Shown: in pieces, positions 12,099 to 24,500 of the stretch
Layout of the letters: each line of letters starts with the position of its first letter
How positions within the stretch are numbered: the stretch's first letter is position 1
NCBI GenBank assembly: GCA_030248215.1
Contig: JASANG010003732.1
Span: forward strand, 1-64,000
From: Enoplolaimus lenunculus
Lineage: Eukaryota; Nematoda; Enoplea; Enoplida; Thoracostomopsidae
Direction: 5' to 3'
DNA length: 64,000 nt
Program-made: the position numbers and the translations under genes
The notes under the pieces: model-generated
Database searches by the model: none
Told to the model about the DNA's origin: nothing
The model's input: the letters and a program-made list of their open reading frames with translations, nothing else

Positions 12099-12550
12099 TT
12101 TATTGGCTTTGTGATCTTAGTTAAAAATATTCAACCTGCGCGGTAGCATAAAATATTCTAGCAACAAAATAAGACACTAACTGACACTATGATGCAACAC
12201 AACCAGTTGCTCCAAACTCTTTTCATTATAGAGGTTCGTCTACCAACGCTCATGATACACCGTATCGTTACCACTAGGCGTACAGCCGCTGTTGCTATAT
12301 TGGCTTGGTGAGCAAAGTTAAAAATACTCAAAGTACACCGTAGCATAAAATCCTCTCGCAATAGTATAAGACACCACCAACCAACAACAAATCCCTAAAC
12401 TAACATACAACGGGTTCCTTCAATCACTATATAATTAGTTGCGACAACTCTGTTCACCGCTGAGGATCGTCTACCAACGCTCGCGACATCGCATCGTTAC
12501 CTTTCAACGTCCCACCGCTAGCGACCCCTAAACCCAGCGACTGATCCCTT
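11865..12550 (-). repeat. degenerate tandem copies of the DUSP-like gene 3' end
   Basis: A block recurs at 12007, 12206 and 12438 (markers GTTGCTACAAACT, GTTGCTCCAAACT, GTTGCGACAACTC), each followed by similar GTTCGTCT, CGTATCGTTACC and CACCGC-type words. A fourth partial copy lies near 11865-11960. Spacing is about 199 and 232 bp. The copy at 12438-12550 overlaps the last roughly 30 codons and the stop of the phosphatase gene; the others are non-coding. The block looks like an old local tandem duplication that includes the end of the coding sequence. Confidence 0.7.
12099..12104 (-). promoter_or_regulatory. candidate polyadenylation signal of the DUSP-like gene
   Basis: Minus-strand AATAAA about 350 bp beyond the stop codon at 12454. 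It lies inside one of the degenerate tandem copies of the gene's 3' end, so its use is uncertain. Confidence 0.25.
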
Positions 12551-15500
12551 TCGACGGGGCCAAAAACAATGTCACCAGCATTGCTCAGCTTTTTAATGCT
12601 TTGACCGGCGTAAATATACTTATTGTTGTACAACACTTGACTTCCGTGCCACATATTTGACTCGCATTCTGGATCTACTGCGTCAATGAGCGGAATATCA
12701 TCTGCGGCAACAAACGAAGCCGCTCGTTGCGGCATTCGGTAGCGATCTGCTGGTACATCTTTGAGCAGTTTGTGTTCCGAGTTTTGGTCTCGCTCTTCAC
12801 CAGTTTTCACTTCGTTCTCACTTCCGACAATCCCGGGTTCAACATGATTTGATTCCTTACTTGGAATGGCCGACCGAGTTTTAACTACGCCACAAGCTGC
12901 ATCGCCAGAGTTTTCTTTGTCGCTAGAACTGGAGTCGCGTCGCGTAGGCTCATCTGTAGTCGCCTCTGCAGACGCTGTTTCAGTAAACGGTACCGTCACT
13001 GTTTGTTCCACCAATTCAGATGATGAAAACTGTCGTCGCTTTGAGTCATTGTTCACTACACGATGCGGTTGACTTGCAGTTGGCGACAATTGTTTTGATT
13101 TTGACTGCGCTGAAAAGTTGTCTATTTTACTACAAACTCCAGTTTTGTTGTTGTTTGAGCTGTTTATTGCGTCATGAGATATTGAGCATTTATCTACACA
13201 TTCACCATGAATTTTGTCTTCTGTTTTCGGATAAATATACGGTCGTGGCACGTTTGCTTCCATATCTAACTGGTTATTTGCTGCTAATTGATTTGAAACG
13301 GCTAAATCAGTCTTTCGACTGTTTTCATTTGCTACAGGCGTACGTTTCGTCGAATCACAATCGTTAACAGTGGCACTATTCGGCAATCGTTCTATAATAT
13401 CAAGCGACGTGCTAGAATGCGGATCAAATACTGCAACACTATTGGCTGGCTCGTTATCTAAACAGGTTCCGCGCGAATCGCGGCGTTTAGTTGATCCAAT
13501 AACAAACTCGCACGGCACCAAGTCGGTTTGTGGACAATTGTGATTGGAGAATTGACTCTTAACGCTATTATTTTCAGTGCTGACTACGCCGTATTTACTA
13601 CGACGATTGAACGCATATTCAGGCTTTGATGCTTTGACACAAGAAATAATGTTATTTTGATTGAGCTTTGGAGATGTTATTAATGAGTTGTTACAATTAG
13701 GCTTATCGCTTTCTAATGAGGCATCGTTGAAATGGCTACTGGTAGGCACATAATTTTGCTCTGAAAACAATACAGTTTCACATTAATTACGAAACTTTAA
13801 GCATCACTATGCTACTATGGTAGGAATACAGTTAAGGGCGTAACAAGGATAACATTTCGCGAGGGGATAATTTAGTCTAAAATGCTTTTTTGACAATGCT
13901 TAGTGAGCGAGAAATCTTTTTTAGTTCTGCGCGTTTTTCCGTTACCGCTCGTGTATACGTCCCAAAATACACTAAATTCACCGAACCAGATTTATATATG
14001 TAAAAGGTGTACACATTGCTTCGAGGTGAAATTTAGCATGGTGTTAATTAACAGACACAATTTTAGGAAATATTTGTTGTAGCACAACGGTGGGATTCTA
14101 TCCAGCAAGGTTAGATTTTGAAACTTTTTGCATATTTGGGTTTCTCACGACCTCCTCCGAATATTACATGTCCAAATTTAAATTTTCTAAAAATTCGATT
14201 CTTAAGGTTTCATGGTCTCCCTTGGCAACCAAAAATTTATTTGTCAAAAAGTTAGATAAATTTTATACCATTCGACGCAACATGTACAACTGAGTCGAAT
14301 GGTGCTAAATTTTTCACAATCAAACGTCTTCCTAACGAGTTACGGTCAAGCAACTGATTTACGTCGTTTCAAAATGTTGGAAGCGCGCCAAATCAGATAT
14401 TTGACCATAACTCACTAGACAGACGGCTGATTGCGGAAAATTAGACACCATTCGACTCGGCTCTACATGCTGCGTCGATCCGTATATATATATATCTTGT
14501 CTAACTTTTTGACAAATTTTTGGGCCCAAAAGAGGGGGCCCTTAGGACCTTAAAAAATCAAAATTTTCAAAAATTCAAATTTGGCATGGAATGATCAGGG
14601 AATACCGTACCAAGCACAAATCGTAACATTCACAGTTTCAATTTCCATCCATTTTTGGGCAAACGCCGGCTTCGGAGGCGGATAACAGGAAACGACCCTT
14701 AAACGCTCATCAGTAAAAACTCGCTGACAAAGCAATCGCGAATAACAGGTTTTTCGTTTTTAGTGTCAGAAGCCTCCTGCCAATGAGTATTTGACCCACT
14801 TAATAAGAGATACACAGCAGCGGATACGAATCTACAACGAGTCATCGCCGACAACTAGGCACCGTGATGAGCGACAAATCGTCAAGTAGACGAAACTTAC
14901 GAATACAAGTTGTCGGTCGACGAATAAACCCACGCCGAATACTCGTGATGCAGGCAGGTCCGAAACTTTTAGGGAGTGGGTACATATATATTTGTGCAAA
15001 ATGCCGCACCGTAGGCGCTGGTAAACTTTATGAGATAAAGTCTATGAATTATGGTGAAACGGAGAAAATCGCATCAAAACATGGCATAACTTTATTGTTA
15101 TTTTGGCAAAACTAACAGGTAGCGACGCAAACTGCCTTATGCACTACAACAAGCTTGGGGCTACAATAATTTGCATTGCAACAGGTACATAGCCATAATA
15201 CAGGAAATAGATGGTTGAACGTCTAAACGATACATTTTAATTTTGTTTTAAATGGCCAAAATTTAAATGTTTCATTAAAATTTAAACGATTTGTGAAACT
15301 CCAAACATTAATGTGCAGTCCACAATCAGGGTGCAACCGGAATTACAATTTGCCGGAACCGGAATTTGAAAATTTTACCGGAACCGGAACCGGAAAGTGA
15401 AAAATGCATTTCACCAAAAATTTCATTTTAATCTTATTTTTTGCTCTATTATTTGTGAAATAACCTTAGTCGAACATAGGTATTTATTTTATTTGTTGTA

Positions 15501-18500
15501 TTTTAGATTTTCATCATCGACTGAAGTGAAATCCACCACCAATGGCTTATATTCGGAGTACAAGTGGCTTTCAAAAGAGATTCTTAAAAATTAGCAAAGT
15601 TAAGAAAACGGCCAAATTATAAAACTGGAATTTTTAAATCCGGTAAAAATTTACCGGAACCGGAAGGTGAAAAAATGCCGGAACCGGAATTCCGGTTGCA
15701 CCCTGTCCACAATCCTCATTGACGTATCCGTTGAGCAAAATACGTCACTTGGCTCAGAAACAGATTTTAGACCACGTGGCTGCAAATCAAAGTTTTACCC
15801 GTAAATTTTAAATCGCAAACGAATAAAACTAAACTTTCAACTTAAATTCAGTCGGATTGTGTGATCCGCACTTGTGGATGCTACAGAACGCCCAAACTAA
15901 ACTTGTGCAGCATAGTAATGCATTCTTCGTATATATCCCTGACAAAGTTTCTCAGTCGTTTTAATACCCCACAGCCGATAGAAAATTAGGCCAATGTATA
16001 AGAACAAGGCCGTAGGAACAGTTGTATAAACAAATTCCTACGCCTAAGTGCATGGACAAAGCCTATACCTAAGCCTAAGCAAAAAATTAGTCTCAAACTT
16101 CAACTTACTTCATTACAGTGCCGCGAAAAAACGGCCCAAATCGGTAGTAAAATGACTAATCATAAACGCTTATGTTCACAAGGATCAAATAAAAATAGCT
16201 AAAAATCGTGGAAAACAACACGTCACCGAGTAGTAACGTTCAAATTAACAGCATTTATTTAAGCTTGAAAACATTACCAACCATCCATGCAACTGTACTA
16301 AAATTTTGCTATAGGCGGAACGCAACTGGCACAACACCCACGCATCACAAATTGCACCCACTTCGCCTTTATCGTACCAGTTTTCAGCAGTACAACTCGT
16401 TAACATATTCATTCATTGCGATGCAAGCTTTTATCGCAAATTTCCGTAAAATCATCTACTTAAAATATACGACGAAATGTGTATCACGGTGGCGCTGCTG
16501 AGGTCTGAGTCGGTAAAGATTTCTTTACCCGGCCTGCGCCTTACTCACAGATGTTTCATTTTTATAACCGTGGGTATACCCACGCAAAATTGCTCAACTC
16601 GCGACCCACATTTACCCAAGCATATTTTTGCGGTCAGGAAAAATTTGTTACATTTTCCAGTGTATTAATATTAATTGTAAGCATGTGAGACATGCTTGTC
16701 CTGGTGCATATGCAATAAATGCAATGCACATTGTGGTGTACGGTCGACACATATAGTCGACGAAAAACGCAGTTGGAGAGGCGGGCTACGTGGCGCAGTG
16801 GTAGAGTGCTCGCTTAAGGATCCATAGACTGATAGTTCGATCCCCGCTCTAGCCCGCTTTTCCAGCTGCTTAGTTAAAAGGTGTGATGTCCATCGGTTCC
16901 AACCTAGACTGACATTAATAAATACGTAATTGCCCGAACTTGGTGTACGTCACGATGAACTCGAGCAGTAACTGGAACGGCGCTACGGAACAGAGGACCA
17001 AAATAGCATTTGCCAATTGTCGACAAGTCCCAGTTACTTATGTTAATACATACATTTCTTCGTGAAAAATAATCGCAAACCAGATATATATACCGGCACC
17101 AGACGTTCATTTCATTTTTTCAAGCCAGAACCACTCCTCTCGCACCTTGATACATACATATGCGCCACAAGTAAAAAATTGCCTACAGTATGTATACATA
17201 AGCATTCATTCAGCTCAACTGATCTATTCGATTAACATTCAGCTCAACTGATCTATTCGATTAACACAAACACAACAGTAAAACTTCAGTCAAAAATCTA
17301 ACACAGAAAATCAACTAAAATTCAAAGCAAAATCGTTGGACCACATTTAGTTTTAGAAATAGTTGAATAAACAAACACAGTGACGAGGTGAACGCTAAAA
17401 CGCTAAATACTGTAAACAATGGCGTAGCAAGGGGGGCGGAGGTAGACTTCTCAAACGTCCGTTGTGACGTTTGTTCAAAGCTTTTAAAAAACTTTTTGAA
17501 CTGGTAACCCAATAACTCCCTTCAAAATTTTATTGCACAATATAACCGCGTCTGCGGTAAATCCTGGCTACATCCCTAACTCTTAACTACTTGCTGACTG
17601 GACTGGAATCGAAAACGCAAAAAAAGCCAAAACGTCAAAAATAATGTATGATACATCAACTCCTCTACATACTACGGTGACCTTGAAACTGTTTTTCGAA
17701 GCCGACATTTTGAAATCAACCTATTTATGATATCAGTTTGTGACAAAGCCCAAGGTCTCGCTAATTTTTTACATATATACAGGCCAGTATATAAAATTTT
17801 TCATTTTTCACAAGATTAATTTAAATTTCCCCTAATACCAATGGGCGATGTTCCACTTTCCAATATTTCAATTTTTAAACAAAGACAATTTGGTAAATCT
17901 TAAATGCACCATGTTTTTGGATAGGTACGTACGCAGTTTAGCCCGTTGGTGATGATTTACAAGAGTATCGTACGTAACTCACACGTTTGGAAGGAGGCGT
18001 GGACAACCTGAGTGAGGGCCCCAGCTAAAATTAAAAATAAATTCAAACGCCAGCTTAATAATACATATGGTGGCCACTCTACCCGAATATACGAAATGAA
18101 AATCTTCCACATACATACTTGTAGCGCAAACACAACGCTAAATATCAACTTCCGCTGAGTCAGCACAAAATCTGCATAACGTTTATATTAAAATGTAGTG
18201 TACTCAGCAGGGTGCAACCGGAATTGCAATTTACCGGAACCTGAATTTGATAATTTTACCGGAACCGGAAAGTGAAAAATGCATTTCACCAAAAATTTCA
18301 TTTTAATCGTATTTTTTGCTCTATTATTTGTGAAACAACCTTAGTCGAACATAGGTATTTATTTTATTTGTTGTATTTTAGATTTTCGCAGTCGACTGAA
18401 GTGAAATCCACCATCAATGGCTTATATTCGGAGTACAAGTGGCTTTCAAAAGAGATTCTTAAAAATTAGCAAAGTTAAGAAAACGGCCAAATGATAACAC

Positions 18501-21500
18501 CGGAATTTTTAAATCCGGTACAAATTTACCGGAACCGGAACTGGAAGGCGAAAAAATGCCGGAACCGGGACCGGAATTCCGGTTGCACCCTGGTACTCAG
18601 GTGTACACTTTACCACCACAAGCGTAAGGCTTAGCATTAGAATTACCCACAAGCTTAAGGTTAGCATAAGAACTACCCTAATCCTAAGCGAACCGCAACC
18701 TAAAAATTTCCAAACCTGTAAAGACAAAGAAGTTTACAAGAGTCTTAATTAATTGATTTGTTCGAACTACCAGAGCAACAGCGCAACACTGCTAACGATC
18801 AATGCAACAGTTGCAGTAATATTTCTCATTACTCAAAGCAAAAACACACGGCAGATATTAAAAAAGCCGAAACTGCATACGTATATTTCTAGTCAATTTT
18901 ATGAAAAACAAAGCAAAACGCAATGTAACGCTACACAACAGTTAACAATATTCTCATTAAAGTTCAGTATAAGTTGCACTTCAATATATATCAGGGTGCA
19001 ACCGGAAGTACAATTTACCAGAACCGGACATTTAAAAAATGACCAGAAACAGAACATCAAAAATACATGCCACCGAAAAATTCATTTTTTTGACATATTT
19101 TGGTAAAAGAACCGTTAGTAGGAGATAGGTATTCCTGCTGTATTTTAGATTTTCATAATTCACGAAAGCGCAATCTACCTTCGACGGTTTATTTTCAACG
19201 ATTGTCAATGTTTATACGCTATACGAATTAAATCTACTTACTTTTTGCCGTCATTTTTAGTAAAGTATGTTAATTTCCAACGACCAAAATTTTATAATAC
19301 TGAAATTTTTAATTCCGCTATACAATTTCCAATAACCAAAAGGTCAAAAATTACCGGAACCGGAATTTTGTATGTCAGAAAATTTTGAAAGAATTTAACC
19401 TGACCATTTTTCAAGCCTAAACCAACAATTAACCAAACAGTACGTACTTACGCTTCACACCGGCACTAAACTATGGTATCACGACAATTCATCGCCCAAC
19501 AACTTGTAAATCCTAAATTTCAACATGCTCGACAATTCGTCGCTCATCATTATGTTTAGCATTCTGATTACGCACAGTATTACGCCTGGATTTAGTCATA
19601 GGCTTTAGGACACTATTGGGCGCGCGAATTGTCGTAGATTTCTAAACTATAAATCCCAAAGAAAACTGAAAGATAACTCTAAATTCTAAATAATTCCAGC
19701 TAAAACCATTCGCTTCAATTAAACACCACAAGATCAATTATTGATCAGTGAAACGACAAACGCGGCAAACAAACATCAATACATACAGAGCAAACGTTCA
19801 GTCTGCACACATTTCCATACTTACCACATGTCATATATGTCAAGCCCAGTGAACTGGTAACCGTTTTGAATTAATACTTAATCAAATACGCCAAACACCA
19901 GCAGCAACCTGAGCAAGCAACGGATTACAAAACGACGCTGCGCCTGAATTCAGTACTTATCTTGAAACACAATGTACTTTATCTCAAAATGCTGTCGTCC
20001 GCTCTACTTCGTGGACAGCAAAAGACGCCATTCCAGTACATCTGCATGCACAGCTTCACAAATCTACACATCAGAAAAATCGTGCAACACGAACGGACAA
20101 ATTTTAAAATACATTACTGTTGAAGACACCCATGAAAAGTTTAATGTCCGCACACGATATAAAAGATAATTACCAGAGTTAGGTTACGTATATACCAGAC
20201 TAACGTTGCCAAAACCGTAAGCAGAGGAAATTCAACGATTTCTAGATAACTTTTGGTCATCTAGAAAAGTTTTAACCTCTTTTGTAAGTAATTACAAAAC
20301 CCTTGCACACCCCTCCCAAAATTTCCAGCCACCTTAACACAACGAGCTGTCTACGGGTCTGACTGTTGCCAAAATAATCCAGAACAAGTTTTGCGCTTTT
20401 GTGCTGATAAATAATTTTTCATTTGCAAAATGTCCATGTCGTTTTGCTGATCTTTGCGTCTAACTCTATCTTGAAATTGCGTCTAACTCGACCTTGAAAC
20501 TCGATCTTGAAATGTTCAAGAATCAGTTGGAACCTGACAGTCACTACAATCAATTCCTACTTCCATTGGCTTGTGAAAAATCCCACACCAGCTGGAACAC
20601 TTGAACGCCACACAAAAGATGCAGACATCGTTTGGCCAAAATTGAACAGCCAGCAAACTTTCAATATATATACGTCAACCAACAACATAATTCCATAATT
20701 TTCGTAAACAAACCCCACATATATATACAATACATATATACACACACATAAAATCACCGCAGTCGGCAACAGTCAGTCTTGATTGCAAAACACAATTACC
20801 AGTAGTTGATTATAGTCTGTCTGTCCGTGGCACTGATCTCCAGAGACAGGAAGAAACAATTTTAACTTTGTGTCGTAGACATAACAAACGCACAAGATTA
20901 TACAGATTAGTCGGCAGTGAACCGCACTGTAGACAAAACGACGCAAAATTTATAAATGCACAACATGACCTTTTACCATTGTTCAGGCGTAGACGCGTCA
21001 CGGGGCCGAGCCTCGGCCCCGGTACAGGTTGCCGGAGCCACACGGTCTTGTCGACAAAGCCAGCAAAATTGAAATCTTCAAAAGGTATGTTTAATAAGGT
21101 TTTTGTTCATAGATTTTGGTTCTATTGAAATTAGTGGTTCCACCTGAGTTCCGATGGGAATTTAAACTAAGTATAAGGTTGAAATATTATGTTTTTCATA
21201 TGAACTAAACTTCAACAACCGCAACTGTAAATCATTGTGCAACCATATTATGTTTTTCATATGAACCAAACTTCAACAACCGCAACTGTAAATCACTGTG
21301 AAACATTGTTTCACAGTGATTCACAGTTCCCAGGCTTGGTTCCGGCCCCGATAAACACCATGGCCTAGGAACAGATCTAGGCAATTTTAGGCAATGGTTC
21401 AGGGAAACCTTGAACTTACAGGTAAAGTCTTGTATTAAACCTAAGTCTGAGCCGAAATCCACGGCTAAGCACCCAAGAACACGGGAACTGGTCAGAAAAT

Positions 21501-24500
21501 AACTACCAACACCTCAGAGACATTCACTTATTTAAAAAAACAAGCTGCAAATCAAATCCAGGTTGCACCAAAAGTGCACGCGTTGTTTCAAAAGCGTAAA
21601 TGCGTTTACAACCGCGACATAAAACTGTAAATCAAACCTCGTTGCATGAAAAAATAAAAACAAAGTGAAAAATTGAACCACCCTTTGAATCTGCTACTGA
21701 AATATGCTGTTCACACTGTTCAAAGCACAACAACAGTGTTGACCCGTTTAAACACAACAGTTCTATTTACAGTGAAAGACAGCATACATATTTGCCGAAA
21801 ATCTAACTAAACGGTTATATACACGTATAGAAATAGAACATTTTGTTAGCATTATTAGAAATATGAAAACGAACGAAATAATTCGAGGTTAACGTCCGAC
21901 ACAATTATGTGCAGTTAGCCGAAATTAATCACAGTATATGTCTGTCTGCGGCTATATATAGCTTGAGTTCAAAGCGTATAATTTAAAACTTCACACTTGT
22001 TTTCAGTGGCAGATTTAGAAATATGCAATAAACAAGTTTGCAAGCGACGCGAGCAAGAAGCGAACCCAAACTGAGCACCATATCCTAGTATGAAGCGATT
22101 GTTTTCGTCCCTGTCGTCGGTGTGTAGCGCACAGCCCGGATGCTACCGTAAGATCTGCCAGAACCACTAACTGCGCAATTAATCAACAATGTCTCAATGC
22201 CCCCCAACCGATCTCGATGATGATATTTTTTTACTTAATCAGACCAAAATTTACAATAGCAACTCTAAAACAACTTTGCAGTTCAGAGCTTTTAGGTTGC
22301 TTTTTGTACTCAATGGCATTGCATAAAACATAAAAATTTCGAAACCTATGTGAGCAGAATCAATAACAGTCGAGAGACGAGTCATTTTCACTACCAATAG
22401 ACGAATTAGGTTGAAACTAAGTTAATTTATAGTTGATAACGGTTCGCTAGAAAGTACTTTTCAATATTTATAACACTTGAACCTATTTTGAAACTATGGT
22501 AAAAAATAACAGCACAGTCTGCACATTTAACCTTTTCTCAATTATTTTCCATTCACTGCAAGCGTTAAAAACGCATAACATAAAAGAGGTCTGCTCAACT
22601 CAGGTAAGCGACATATCCAGAAAGAAATGTTTAACTTACCAGTCGCACCATTTGGGTACAATAACAGTGAAGAAACAGACCCCCGAGACCCCAATACCAT
22701 TTTATTGCTTTTAAATCGCACCGTACAAAATTTTAATTGTAATCCCTGTTGGTATGCCTCAGTTACAGTGGCCCCACTTGGACTTGCAAGTGGTTGTATA
22801 ATCTTGTTACCGTCACTGGTCAAATTAAAACTACACGTCACTGCTCGAATTAAAGCTACACGTAGCTCACTTCTAATCAACATCCATCACGAAGGACAAT
22901 CAAATCATATCCACACACGGCACACAAGGTATAAAGGTAAACGTATACTTGCACTGTACCCACTCAACCGACAATAATGGCTGTCCAAACATGGCGACAC
23001 ACGCTTTACTTAGTGCAGCAACCCTAAATGCTTGAATTGAAAGCCAAGCATAGCGATCGAAAGTGCATGCCATAATCAAGACCTGGAACGTATTCCGATT
23101 TCAGCGTACACAAACGAGGGGACAGACAGCTATATCAATCACCCTACGAGCTTTCTGGACATAAGGCAAGTAGTTATCGATATACGTTTTAGAATAACCT
23201 ACTGAATTCTAGACTGTAAAACAATGTCGCTTATACGTTCGCTCGCTAAAACGTTTATATGATAAGCTTATGCCCTCTCAAAATCAAATCGCGAACACAC
23301 TCTTGTACGTCAGTGCGGAAATGACCGAGCATAAAACTAACTACACACGGTAATGACACAAATCTAGACAACAGCTGCGTATGGAACCGTTCGTCGCCAA
23401 CACTCACTGTGTAATATAAAACTAAAACTTTAACTCTTATTAATAGTACGGAAATGTCAACATTTAATTCTAGTTCACGTATATAAACATTTTCAATACC
23501 GAACTGCAAATGAACTTCAGACCACCAGCGGCACAGACTATTTAAAGTAAGAACCTTTGAAAAATTAATACAGAACTAACCGGATGCTGGAAATTTCTCC
23601 AAAAATCAAAATGCTGCCCATACTATTGAATACGATACTTACTTACGGACGATTCGGCAGTATGGAACGTAACAAAATAGTTTGATTTTGCTTGAGGACA
23701 GAGTACGTTAAATATACAGCTTAGAAAACAAATTTAAAACACCCATTTTGTTTTTCTTCTACAGTCAGTAAAGCTCTTAAATGGTAATACAAACGTTCAT
23801 GAATCTTAAACACAGTACTTGTACTTACTGGTCAACACTGCTACAAACCATTAACACTGCCAGAGTCAAAATCATGTACGTACGTTTTACAAAATCCAAT
23901 GATTATCTATCAATTTACCTACAAAATCTTTCAAAACGACTCTCTCTACAACACTGCATTTCGCAAGACGCAAGCATTGTATATATAAGTAGTAACTACA
24001 AAAAACAAAACCTCAAACTTTGCAGCCATTCAGCGATTACCACCACACAAATAAACATAATCAAAAAGTCAACCTTCCAGCAAACATACTCTGCTAAGTA
24101 AGATACAGCACGCCAAGATTCATTAAATGCGTAGCTTTAGATTCATTAAATGCGTAGCTTTCTTCAAAACAACACAACGCTTTTTGCTAAACCATAACTG
24201 ATACGGCGTGTGCGTATATAAATTGAAACCAAGCTAGAGAAAAGCAGCATAAAACGGAACGTAAAAAAGTTTTAACGCAAGAAAAAGAAGTTACCTTTAA
24301 ATAAGAAGAAGAAAAAAAGCTTGCAACCAGGAATTGCGTGCAATACATCAAAAAGTCACTGTTTTACTGTGTACTATTGACAAACCAATCGTTGTCTCTG
24401 GTGCACAGTGTTACAAAAAGAGGAGCTGCACTGTAGCGTTGCTGTGATTAGCAATGTATATATTTGGCAACATAAACAAAAAAACGCCTTGTCTGGTTCG

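Noticed and set aside
12158-12361. 67-codon minus-strand frame downstream of the phosphatase
   Set aside because: It lies in a degenerate copy of the gene's 3' end and does not keep the coding frame.
16783-16855. Functional tRNA gene
   Set aside because: Anticodon and T stems pair poorly and the expected U33 is not in place; kept only as tRNA-like.
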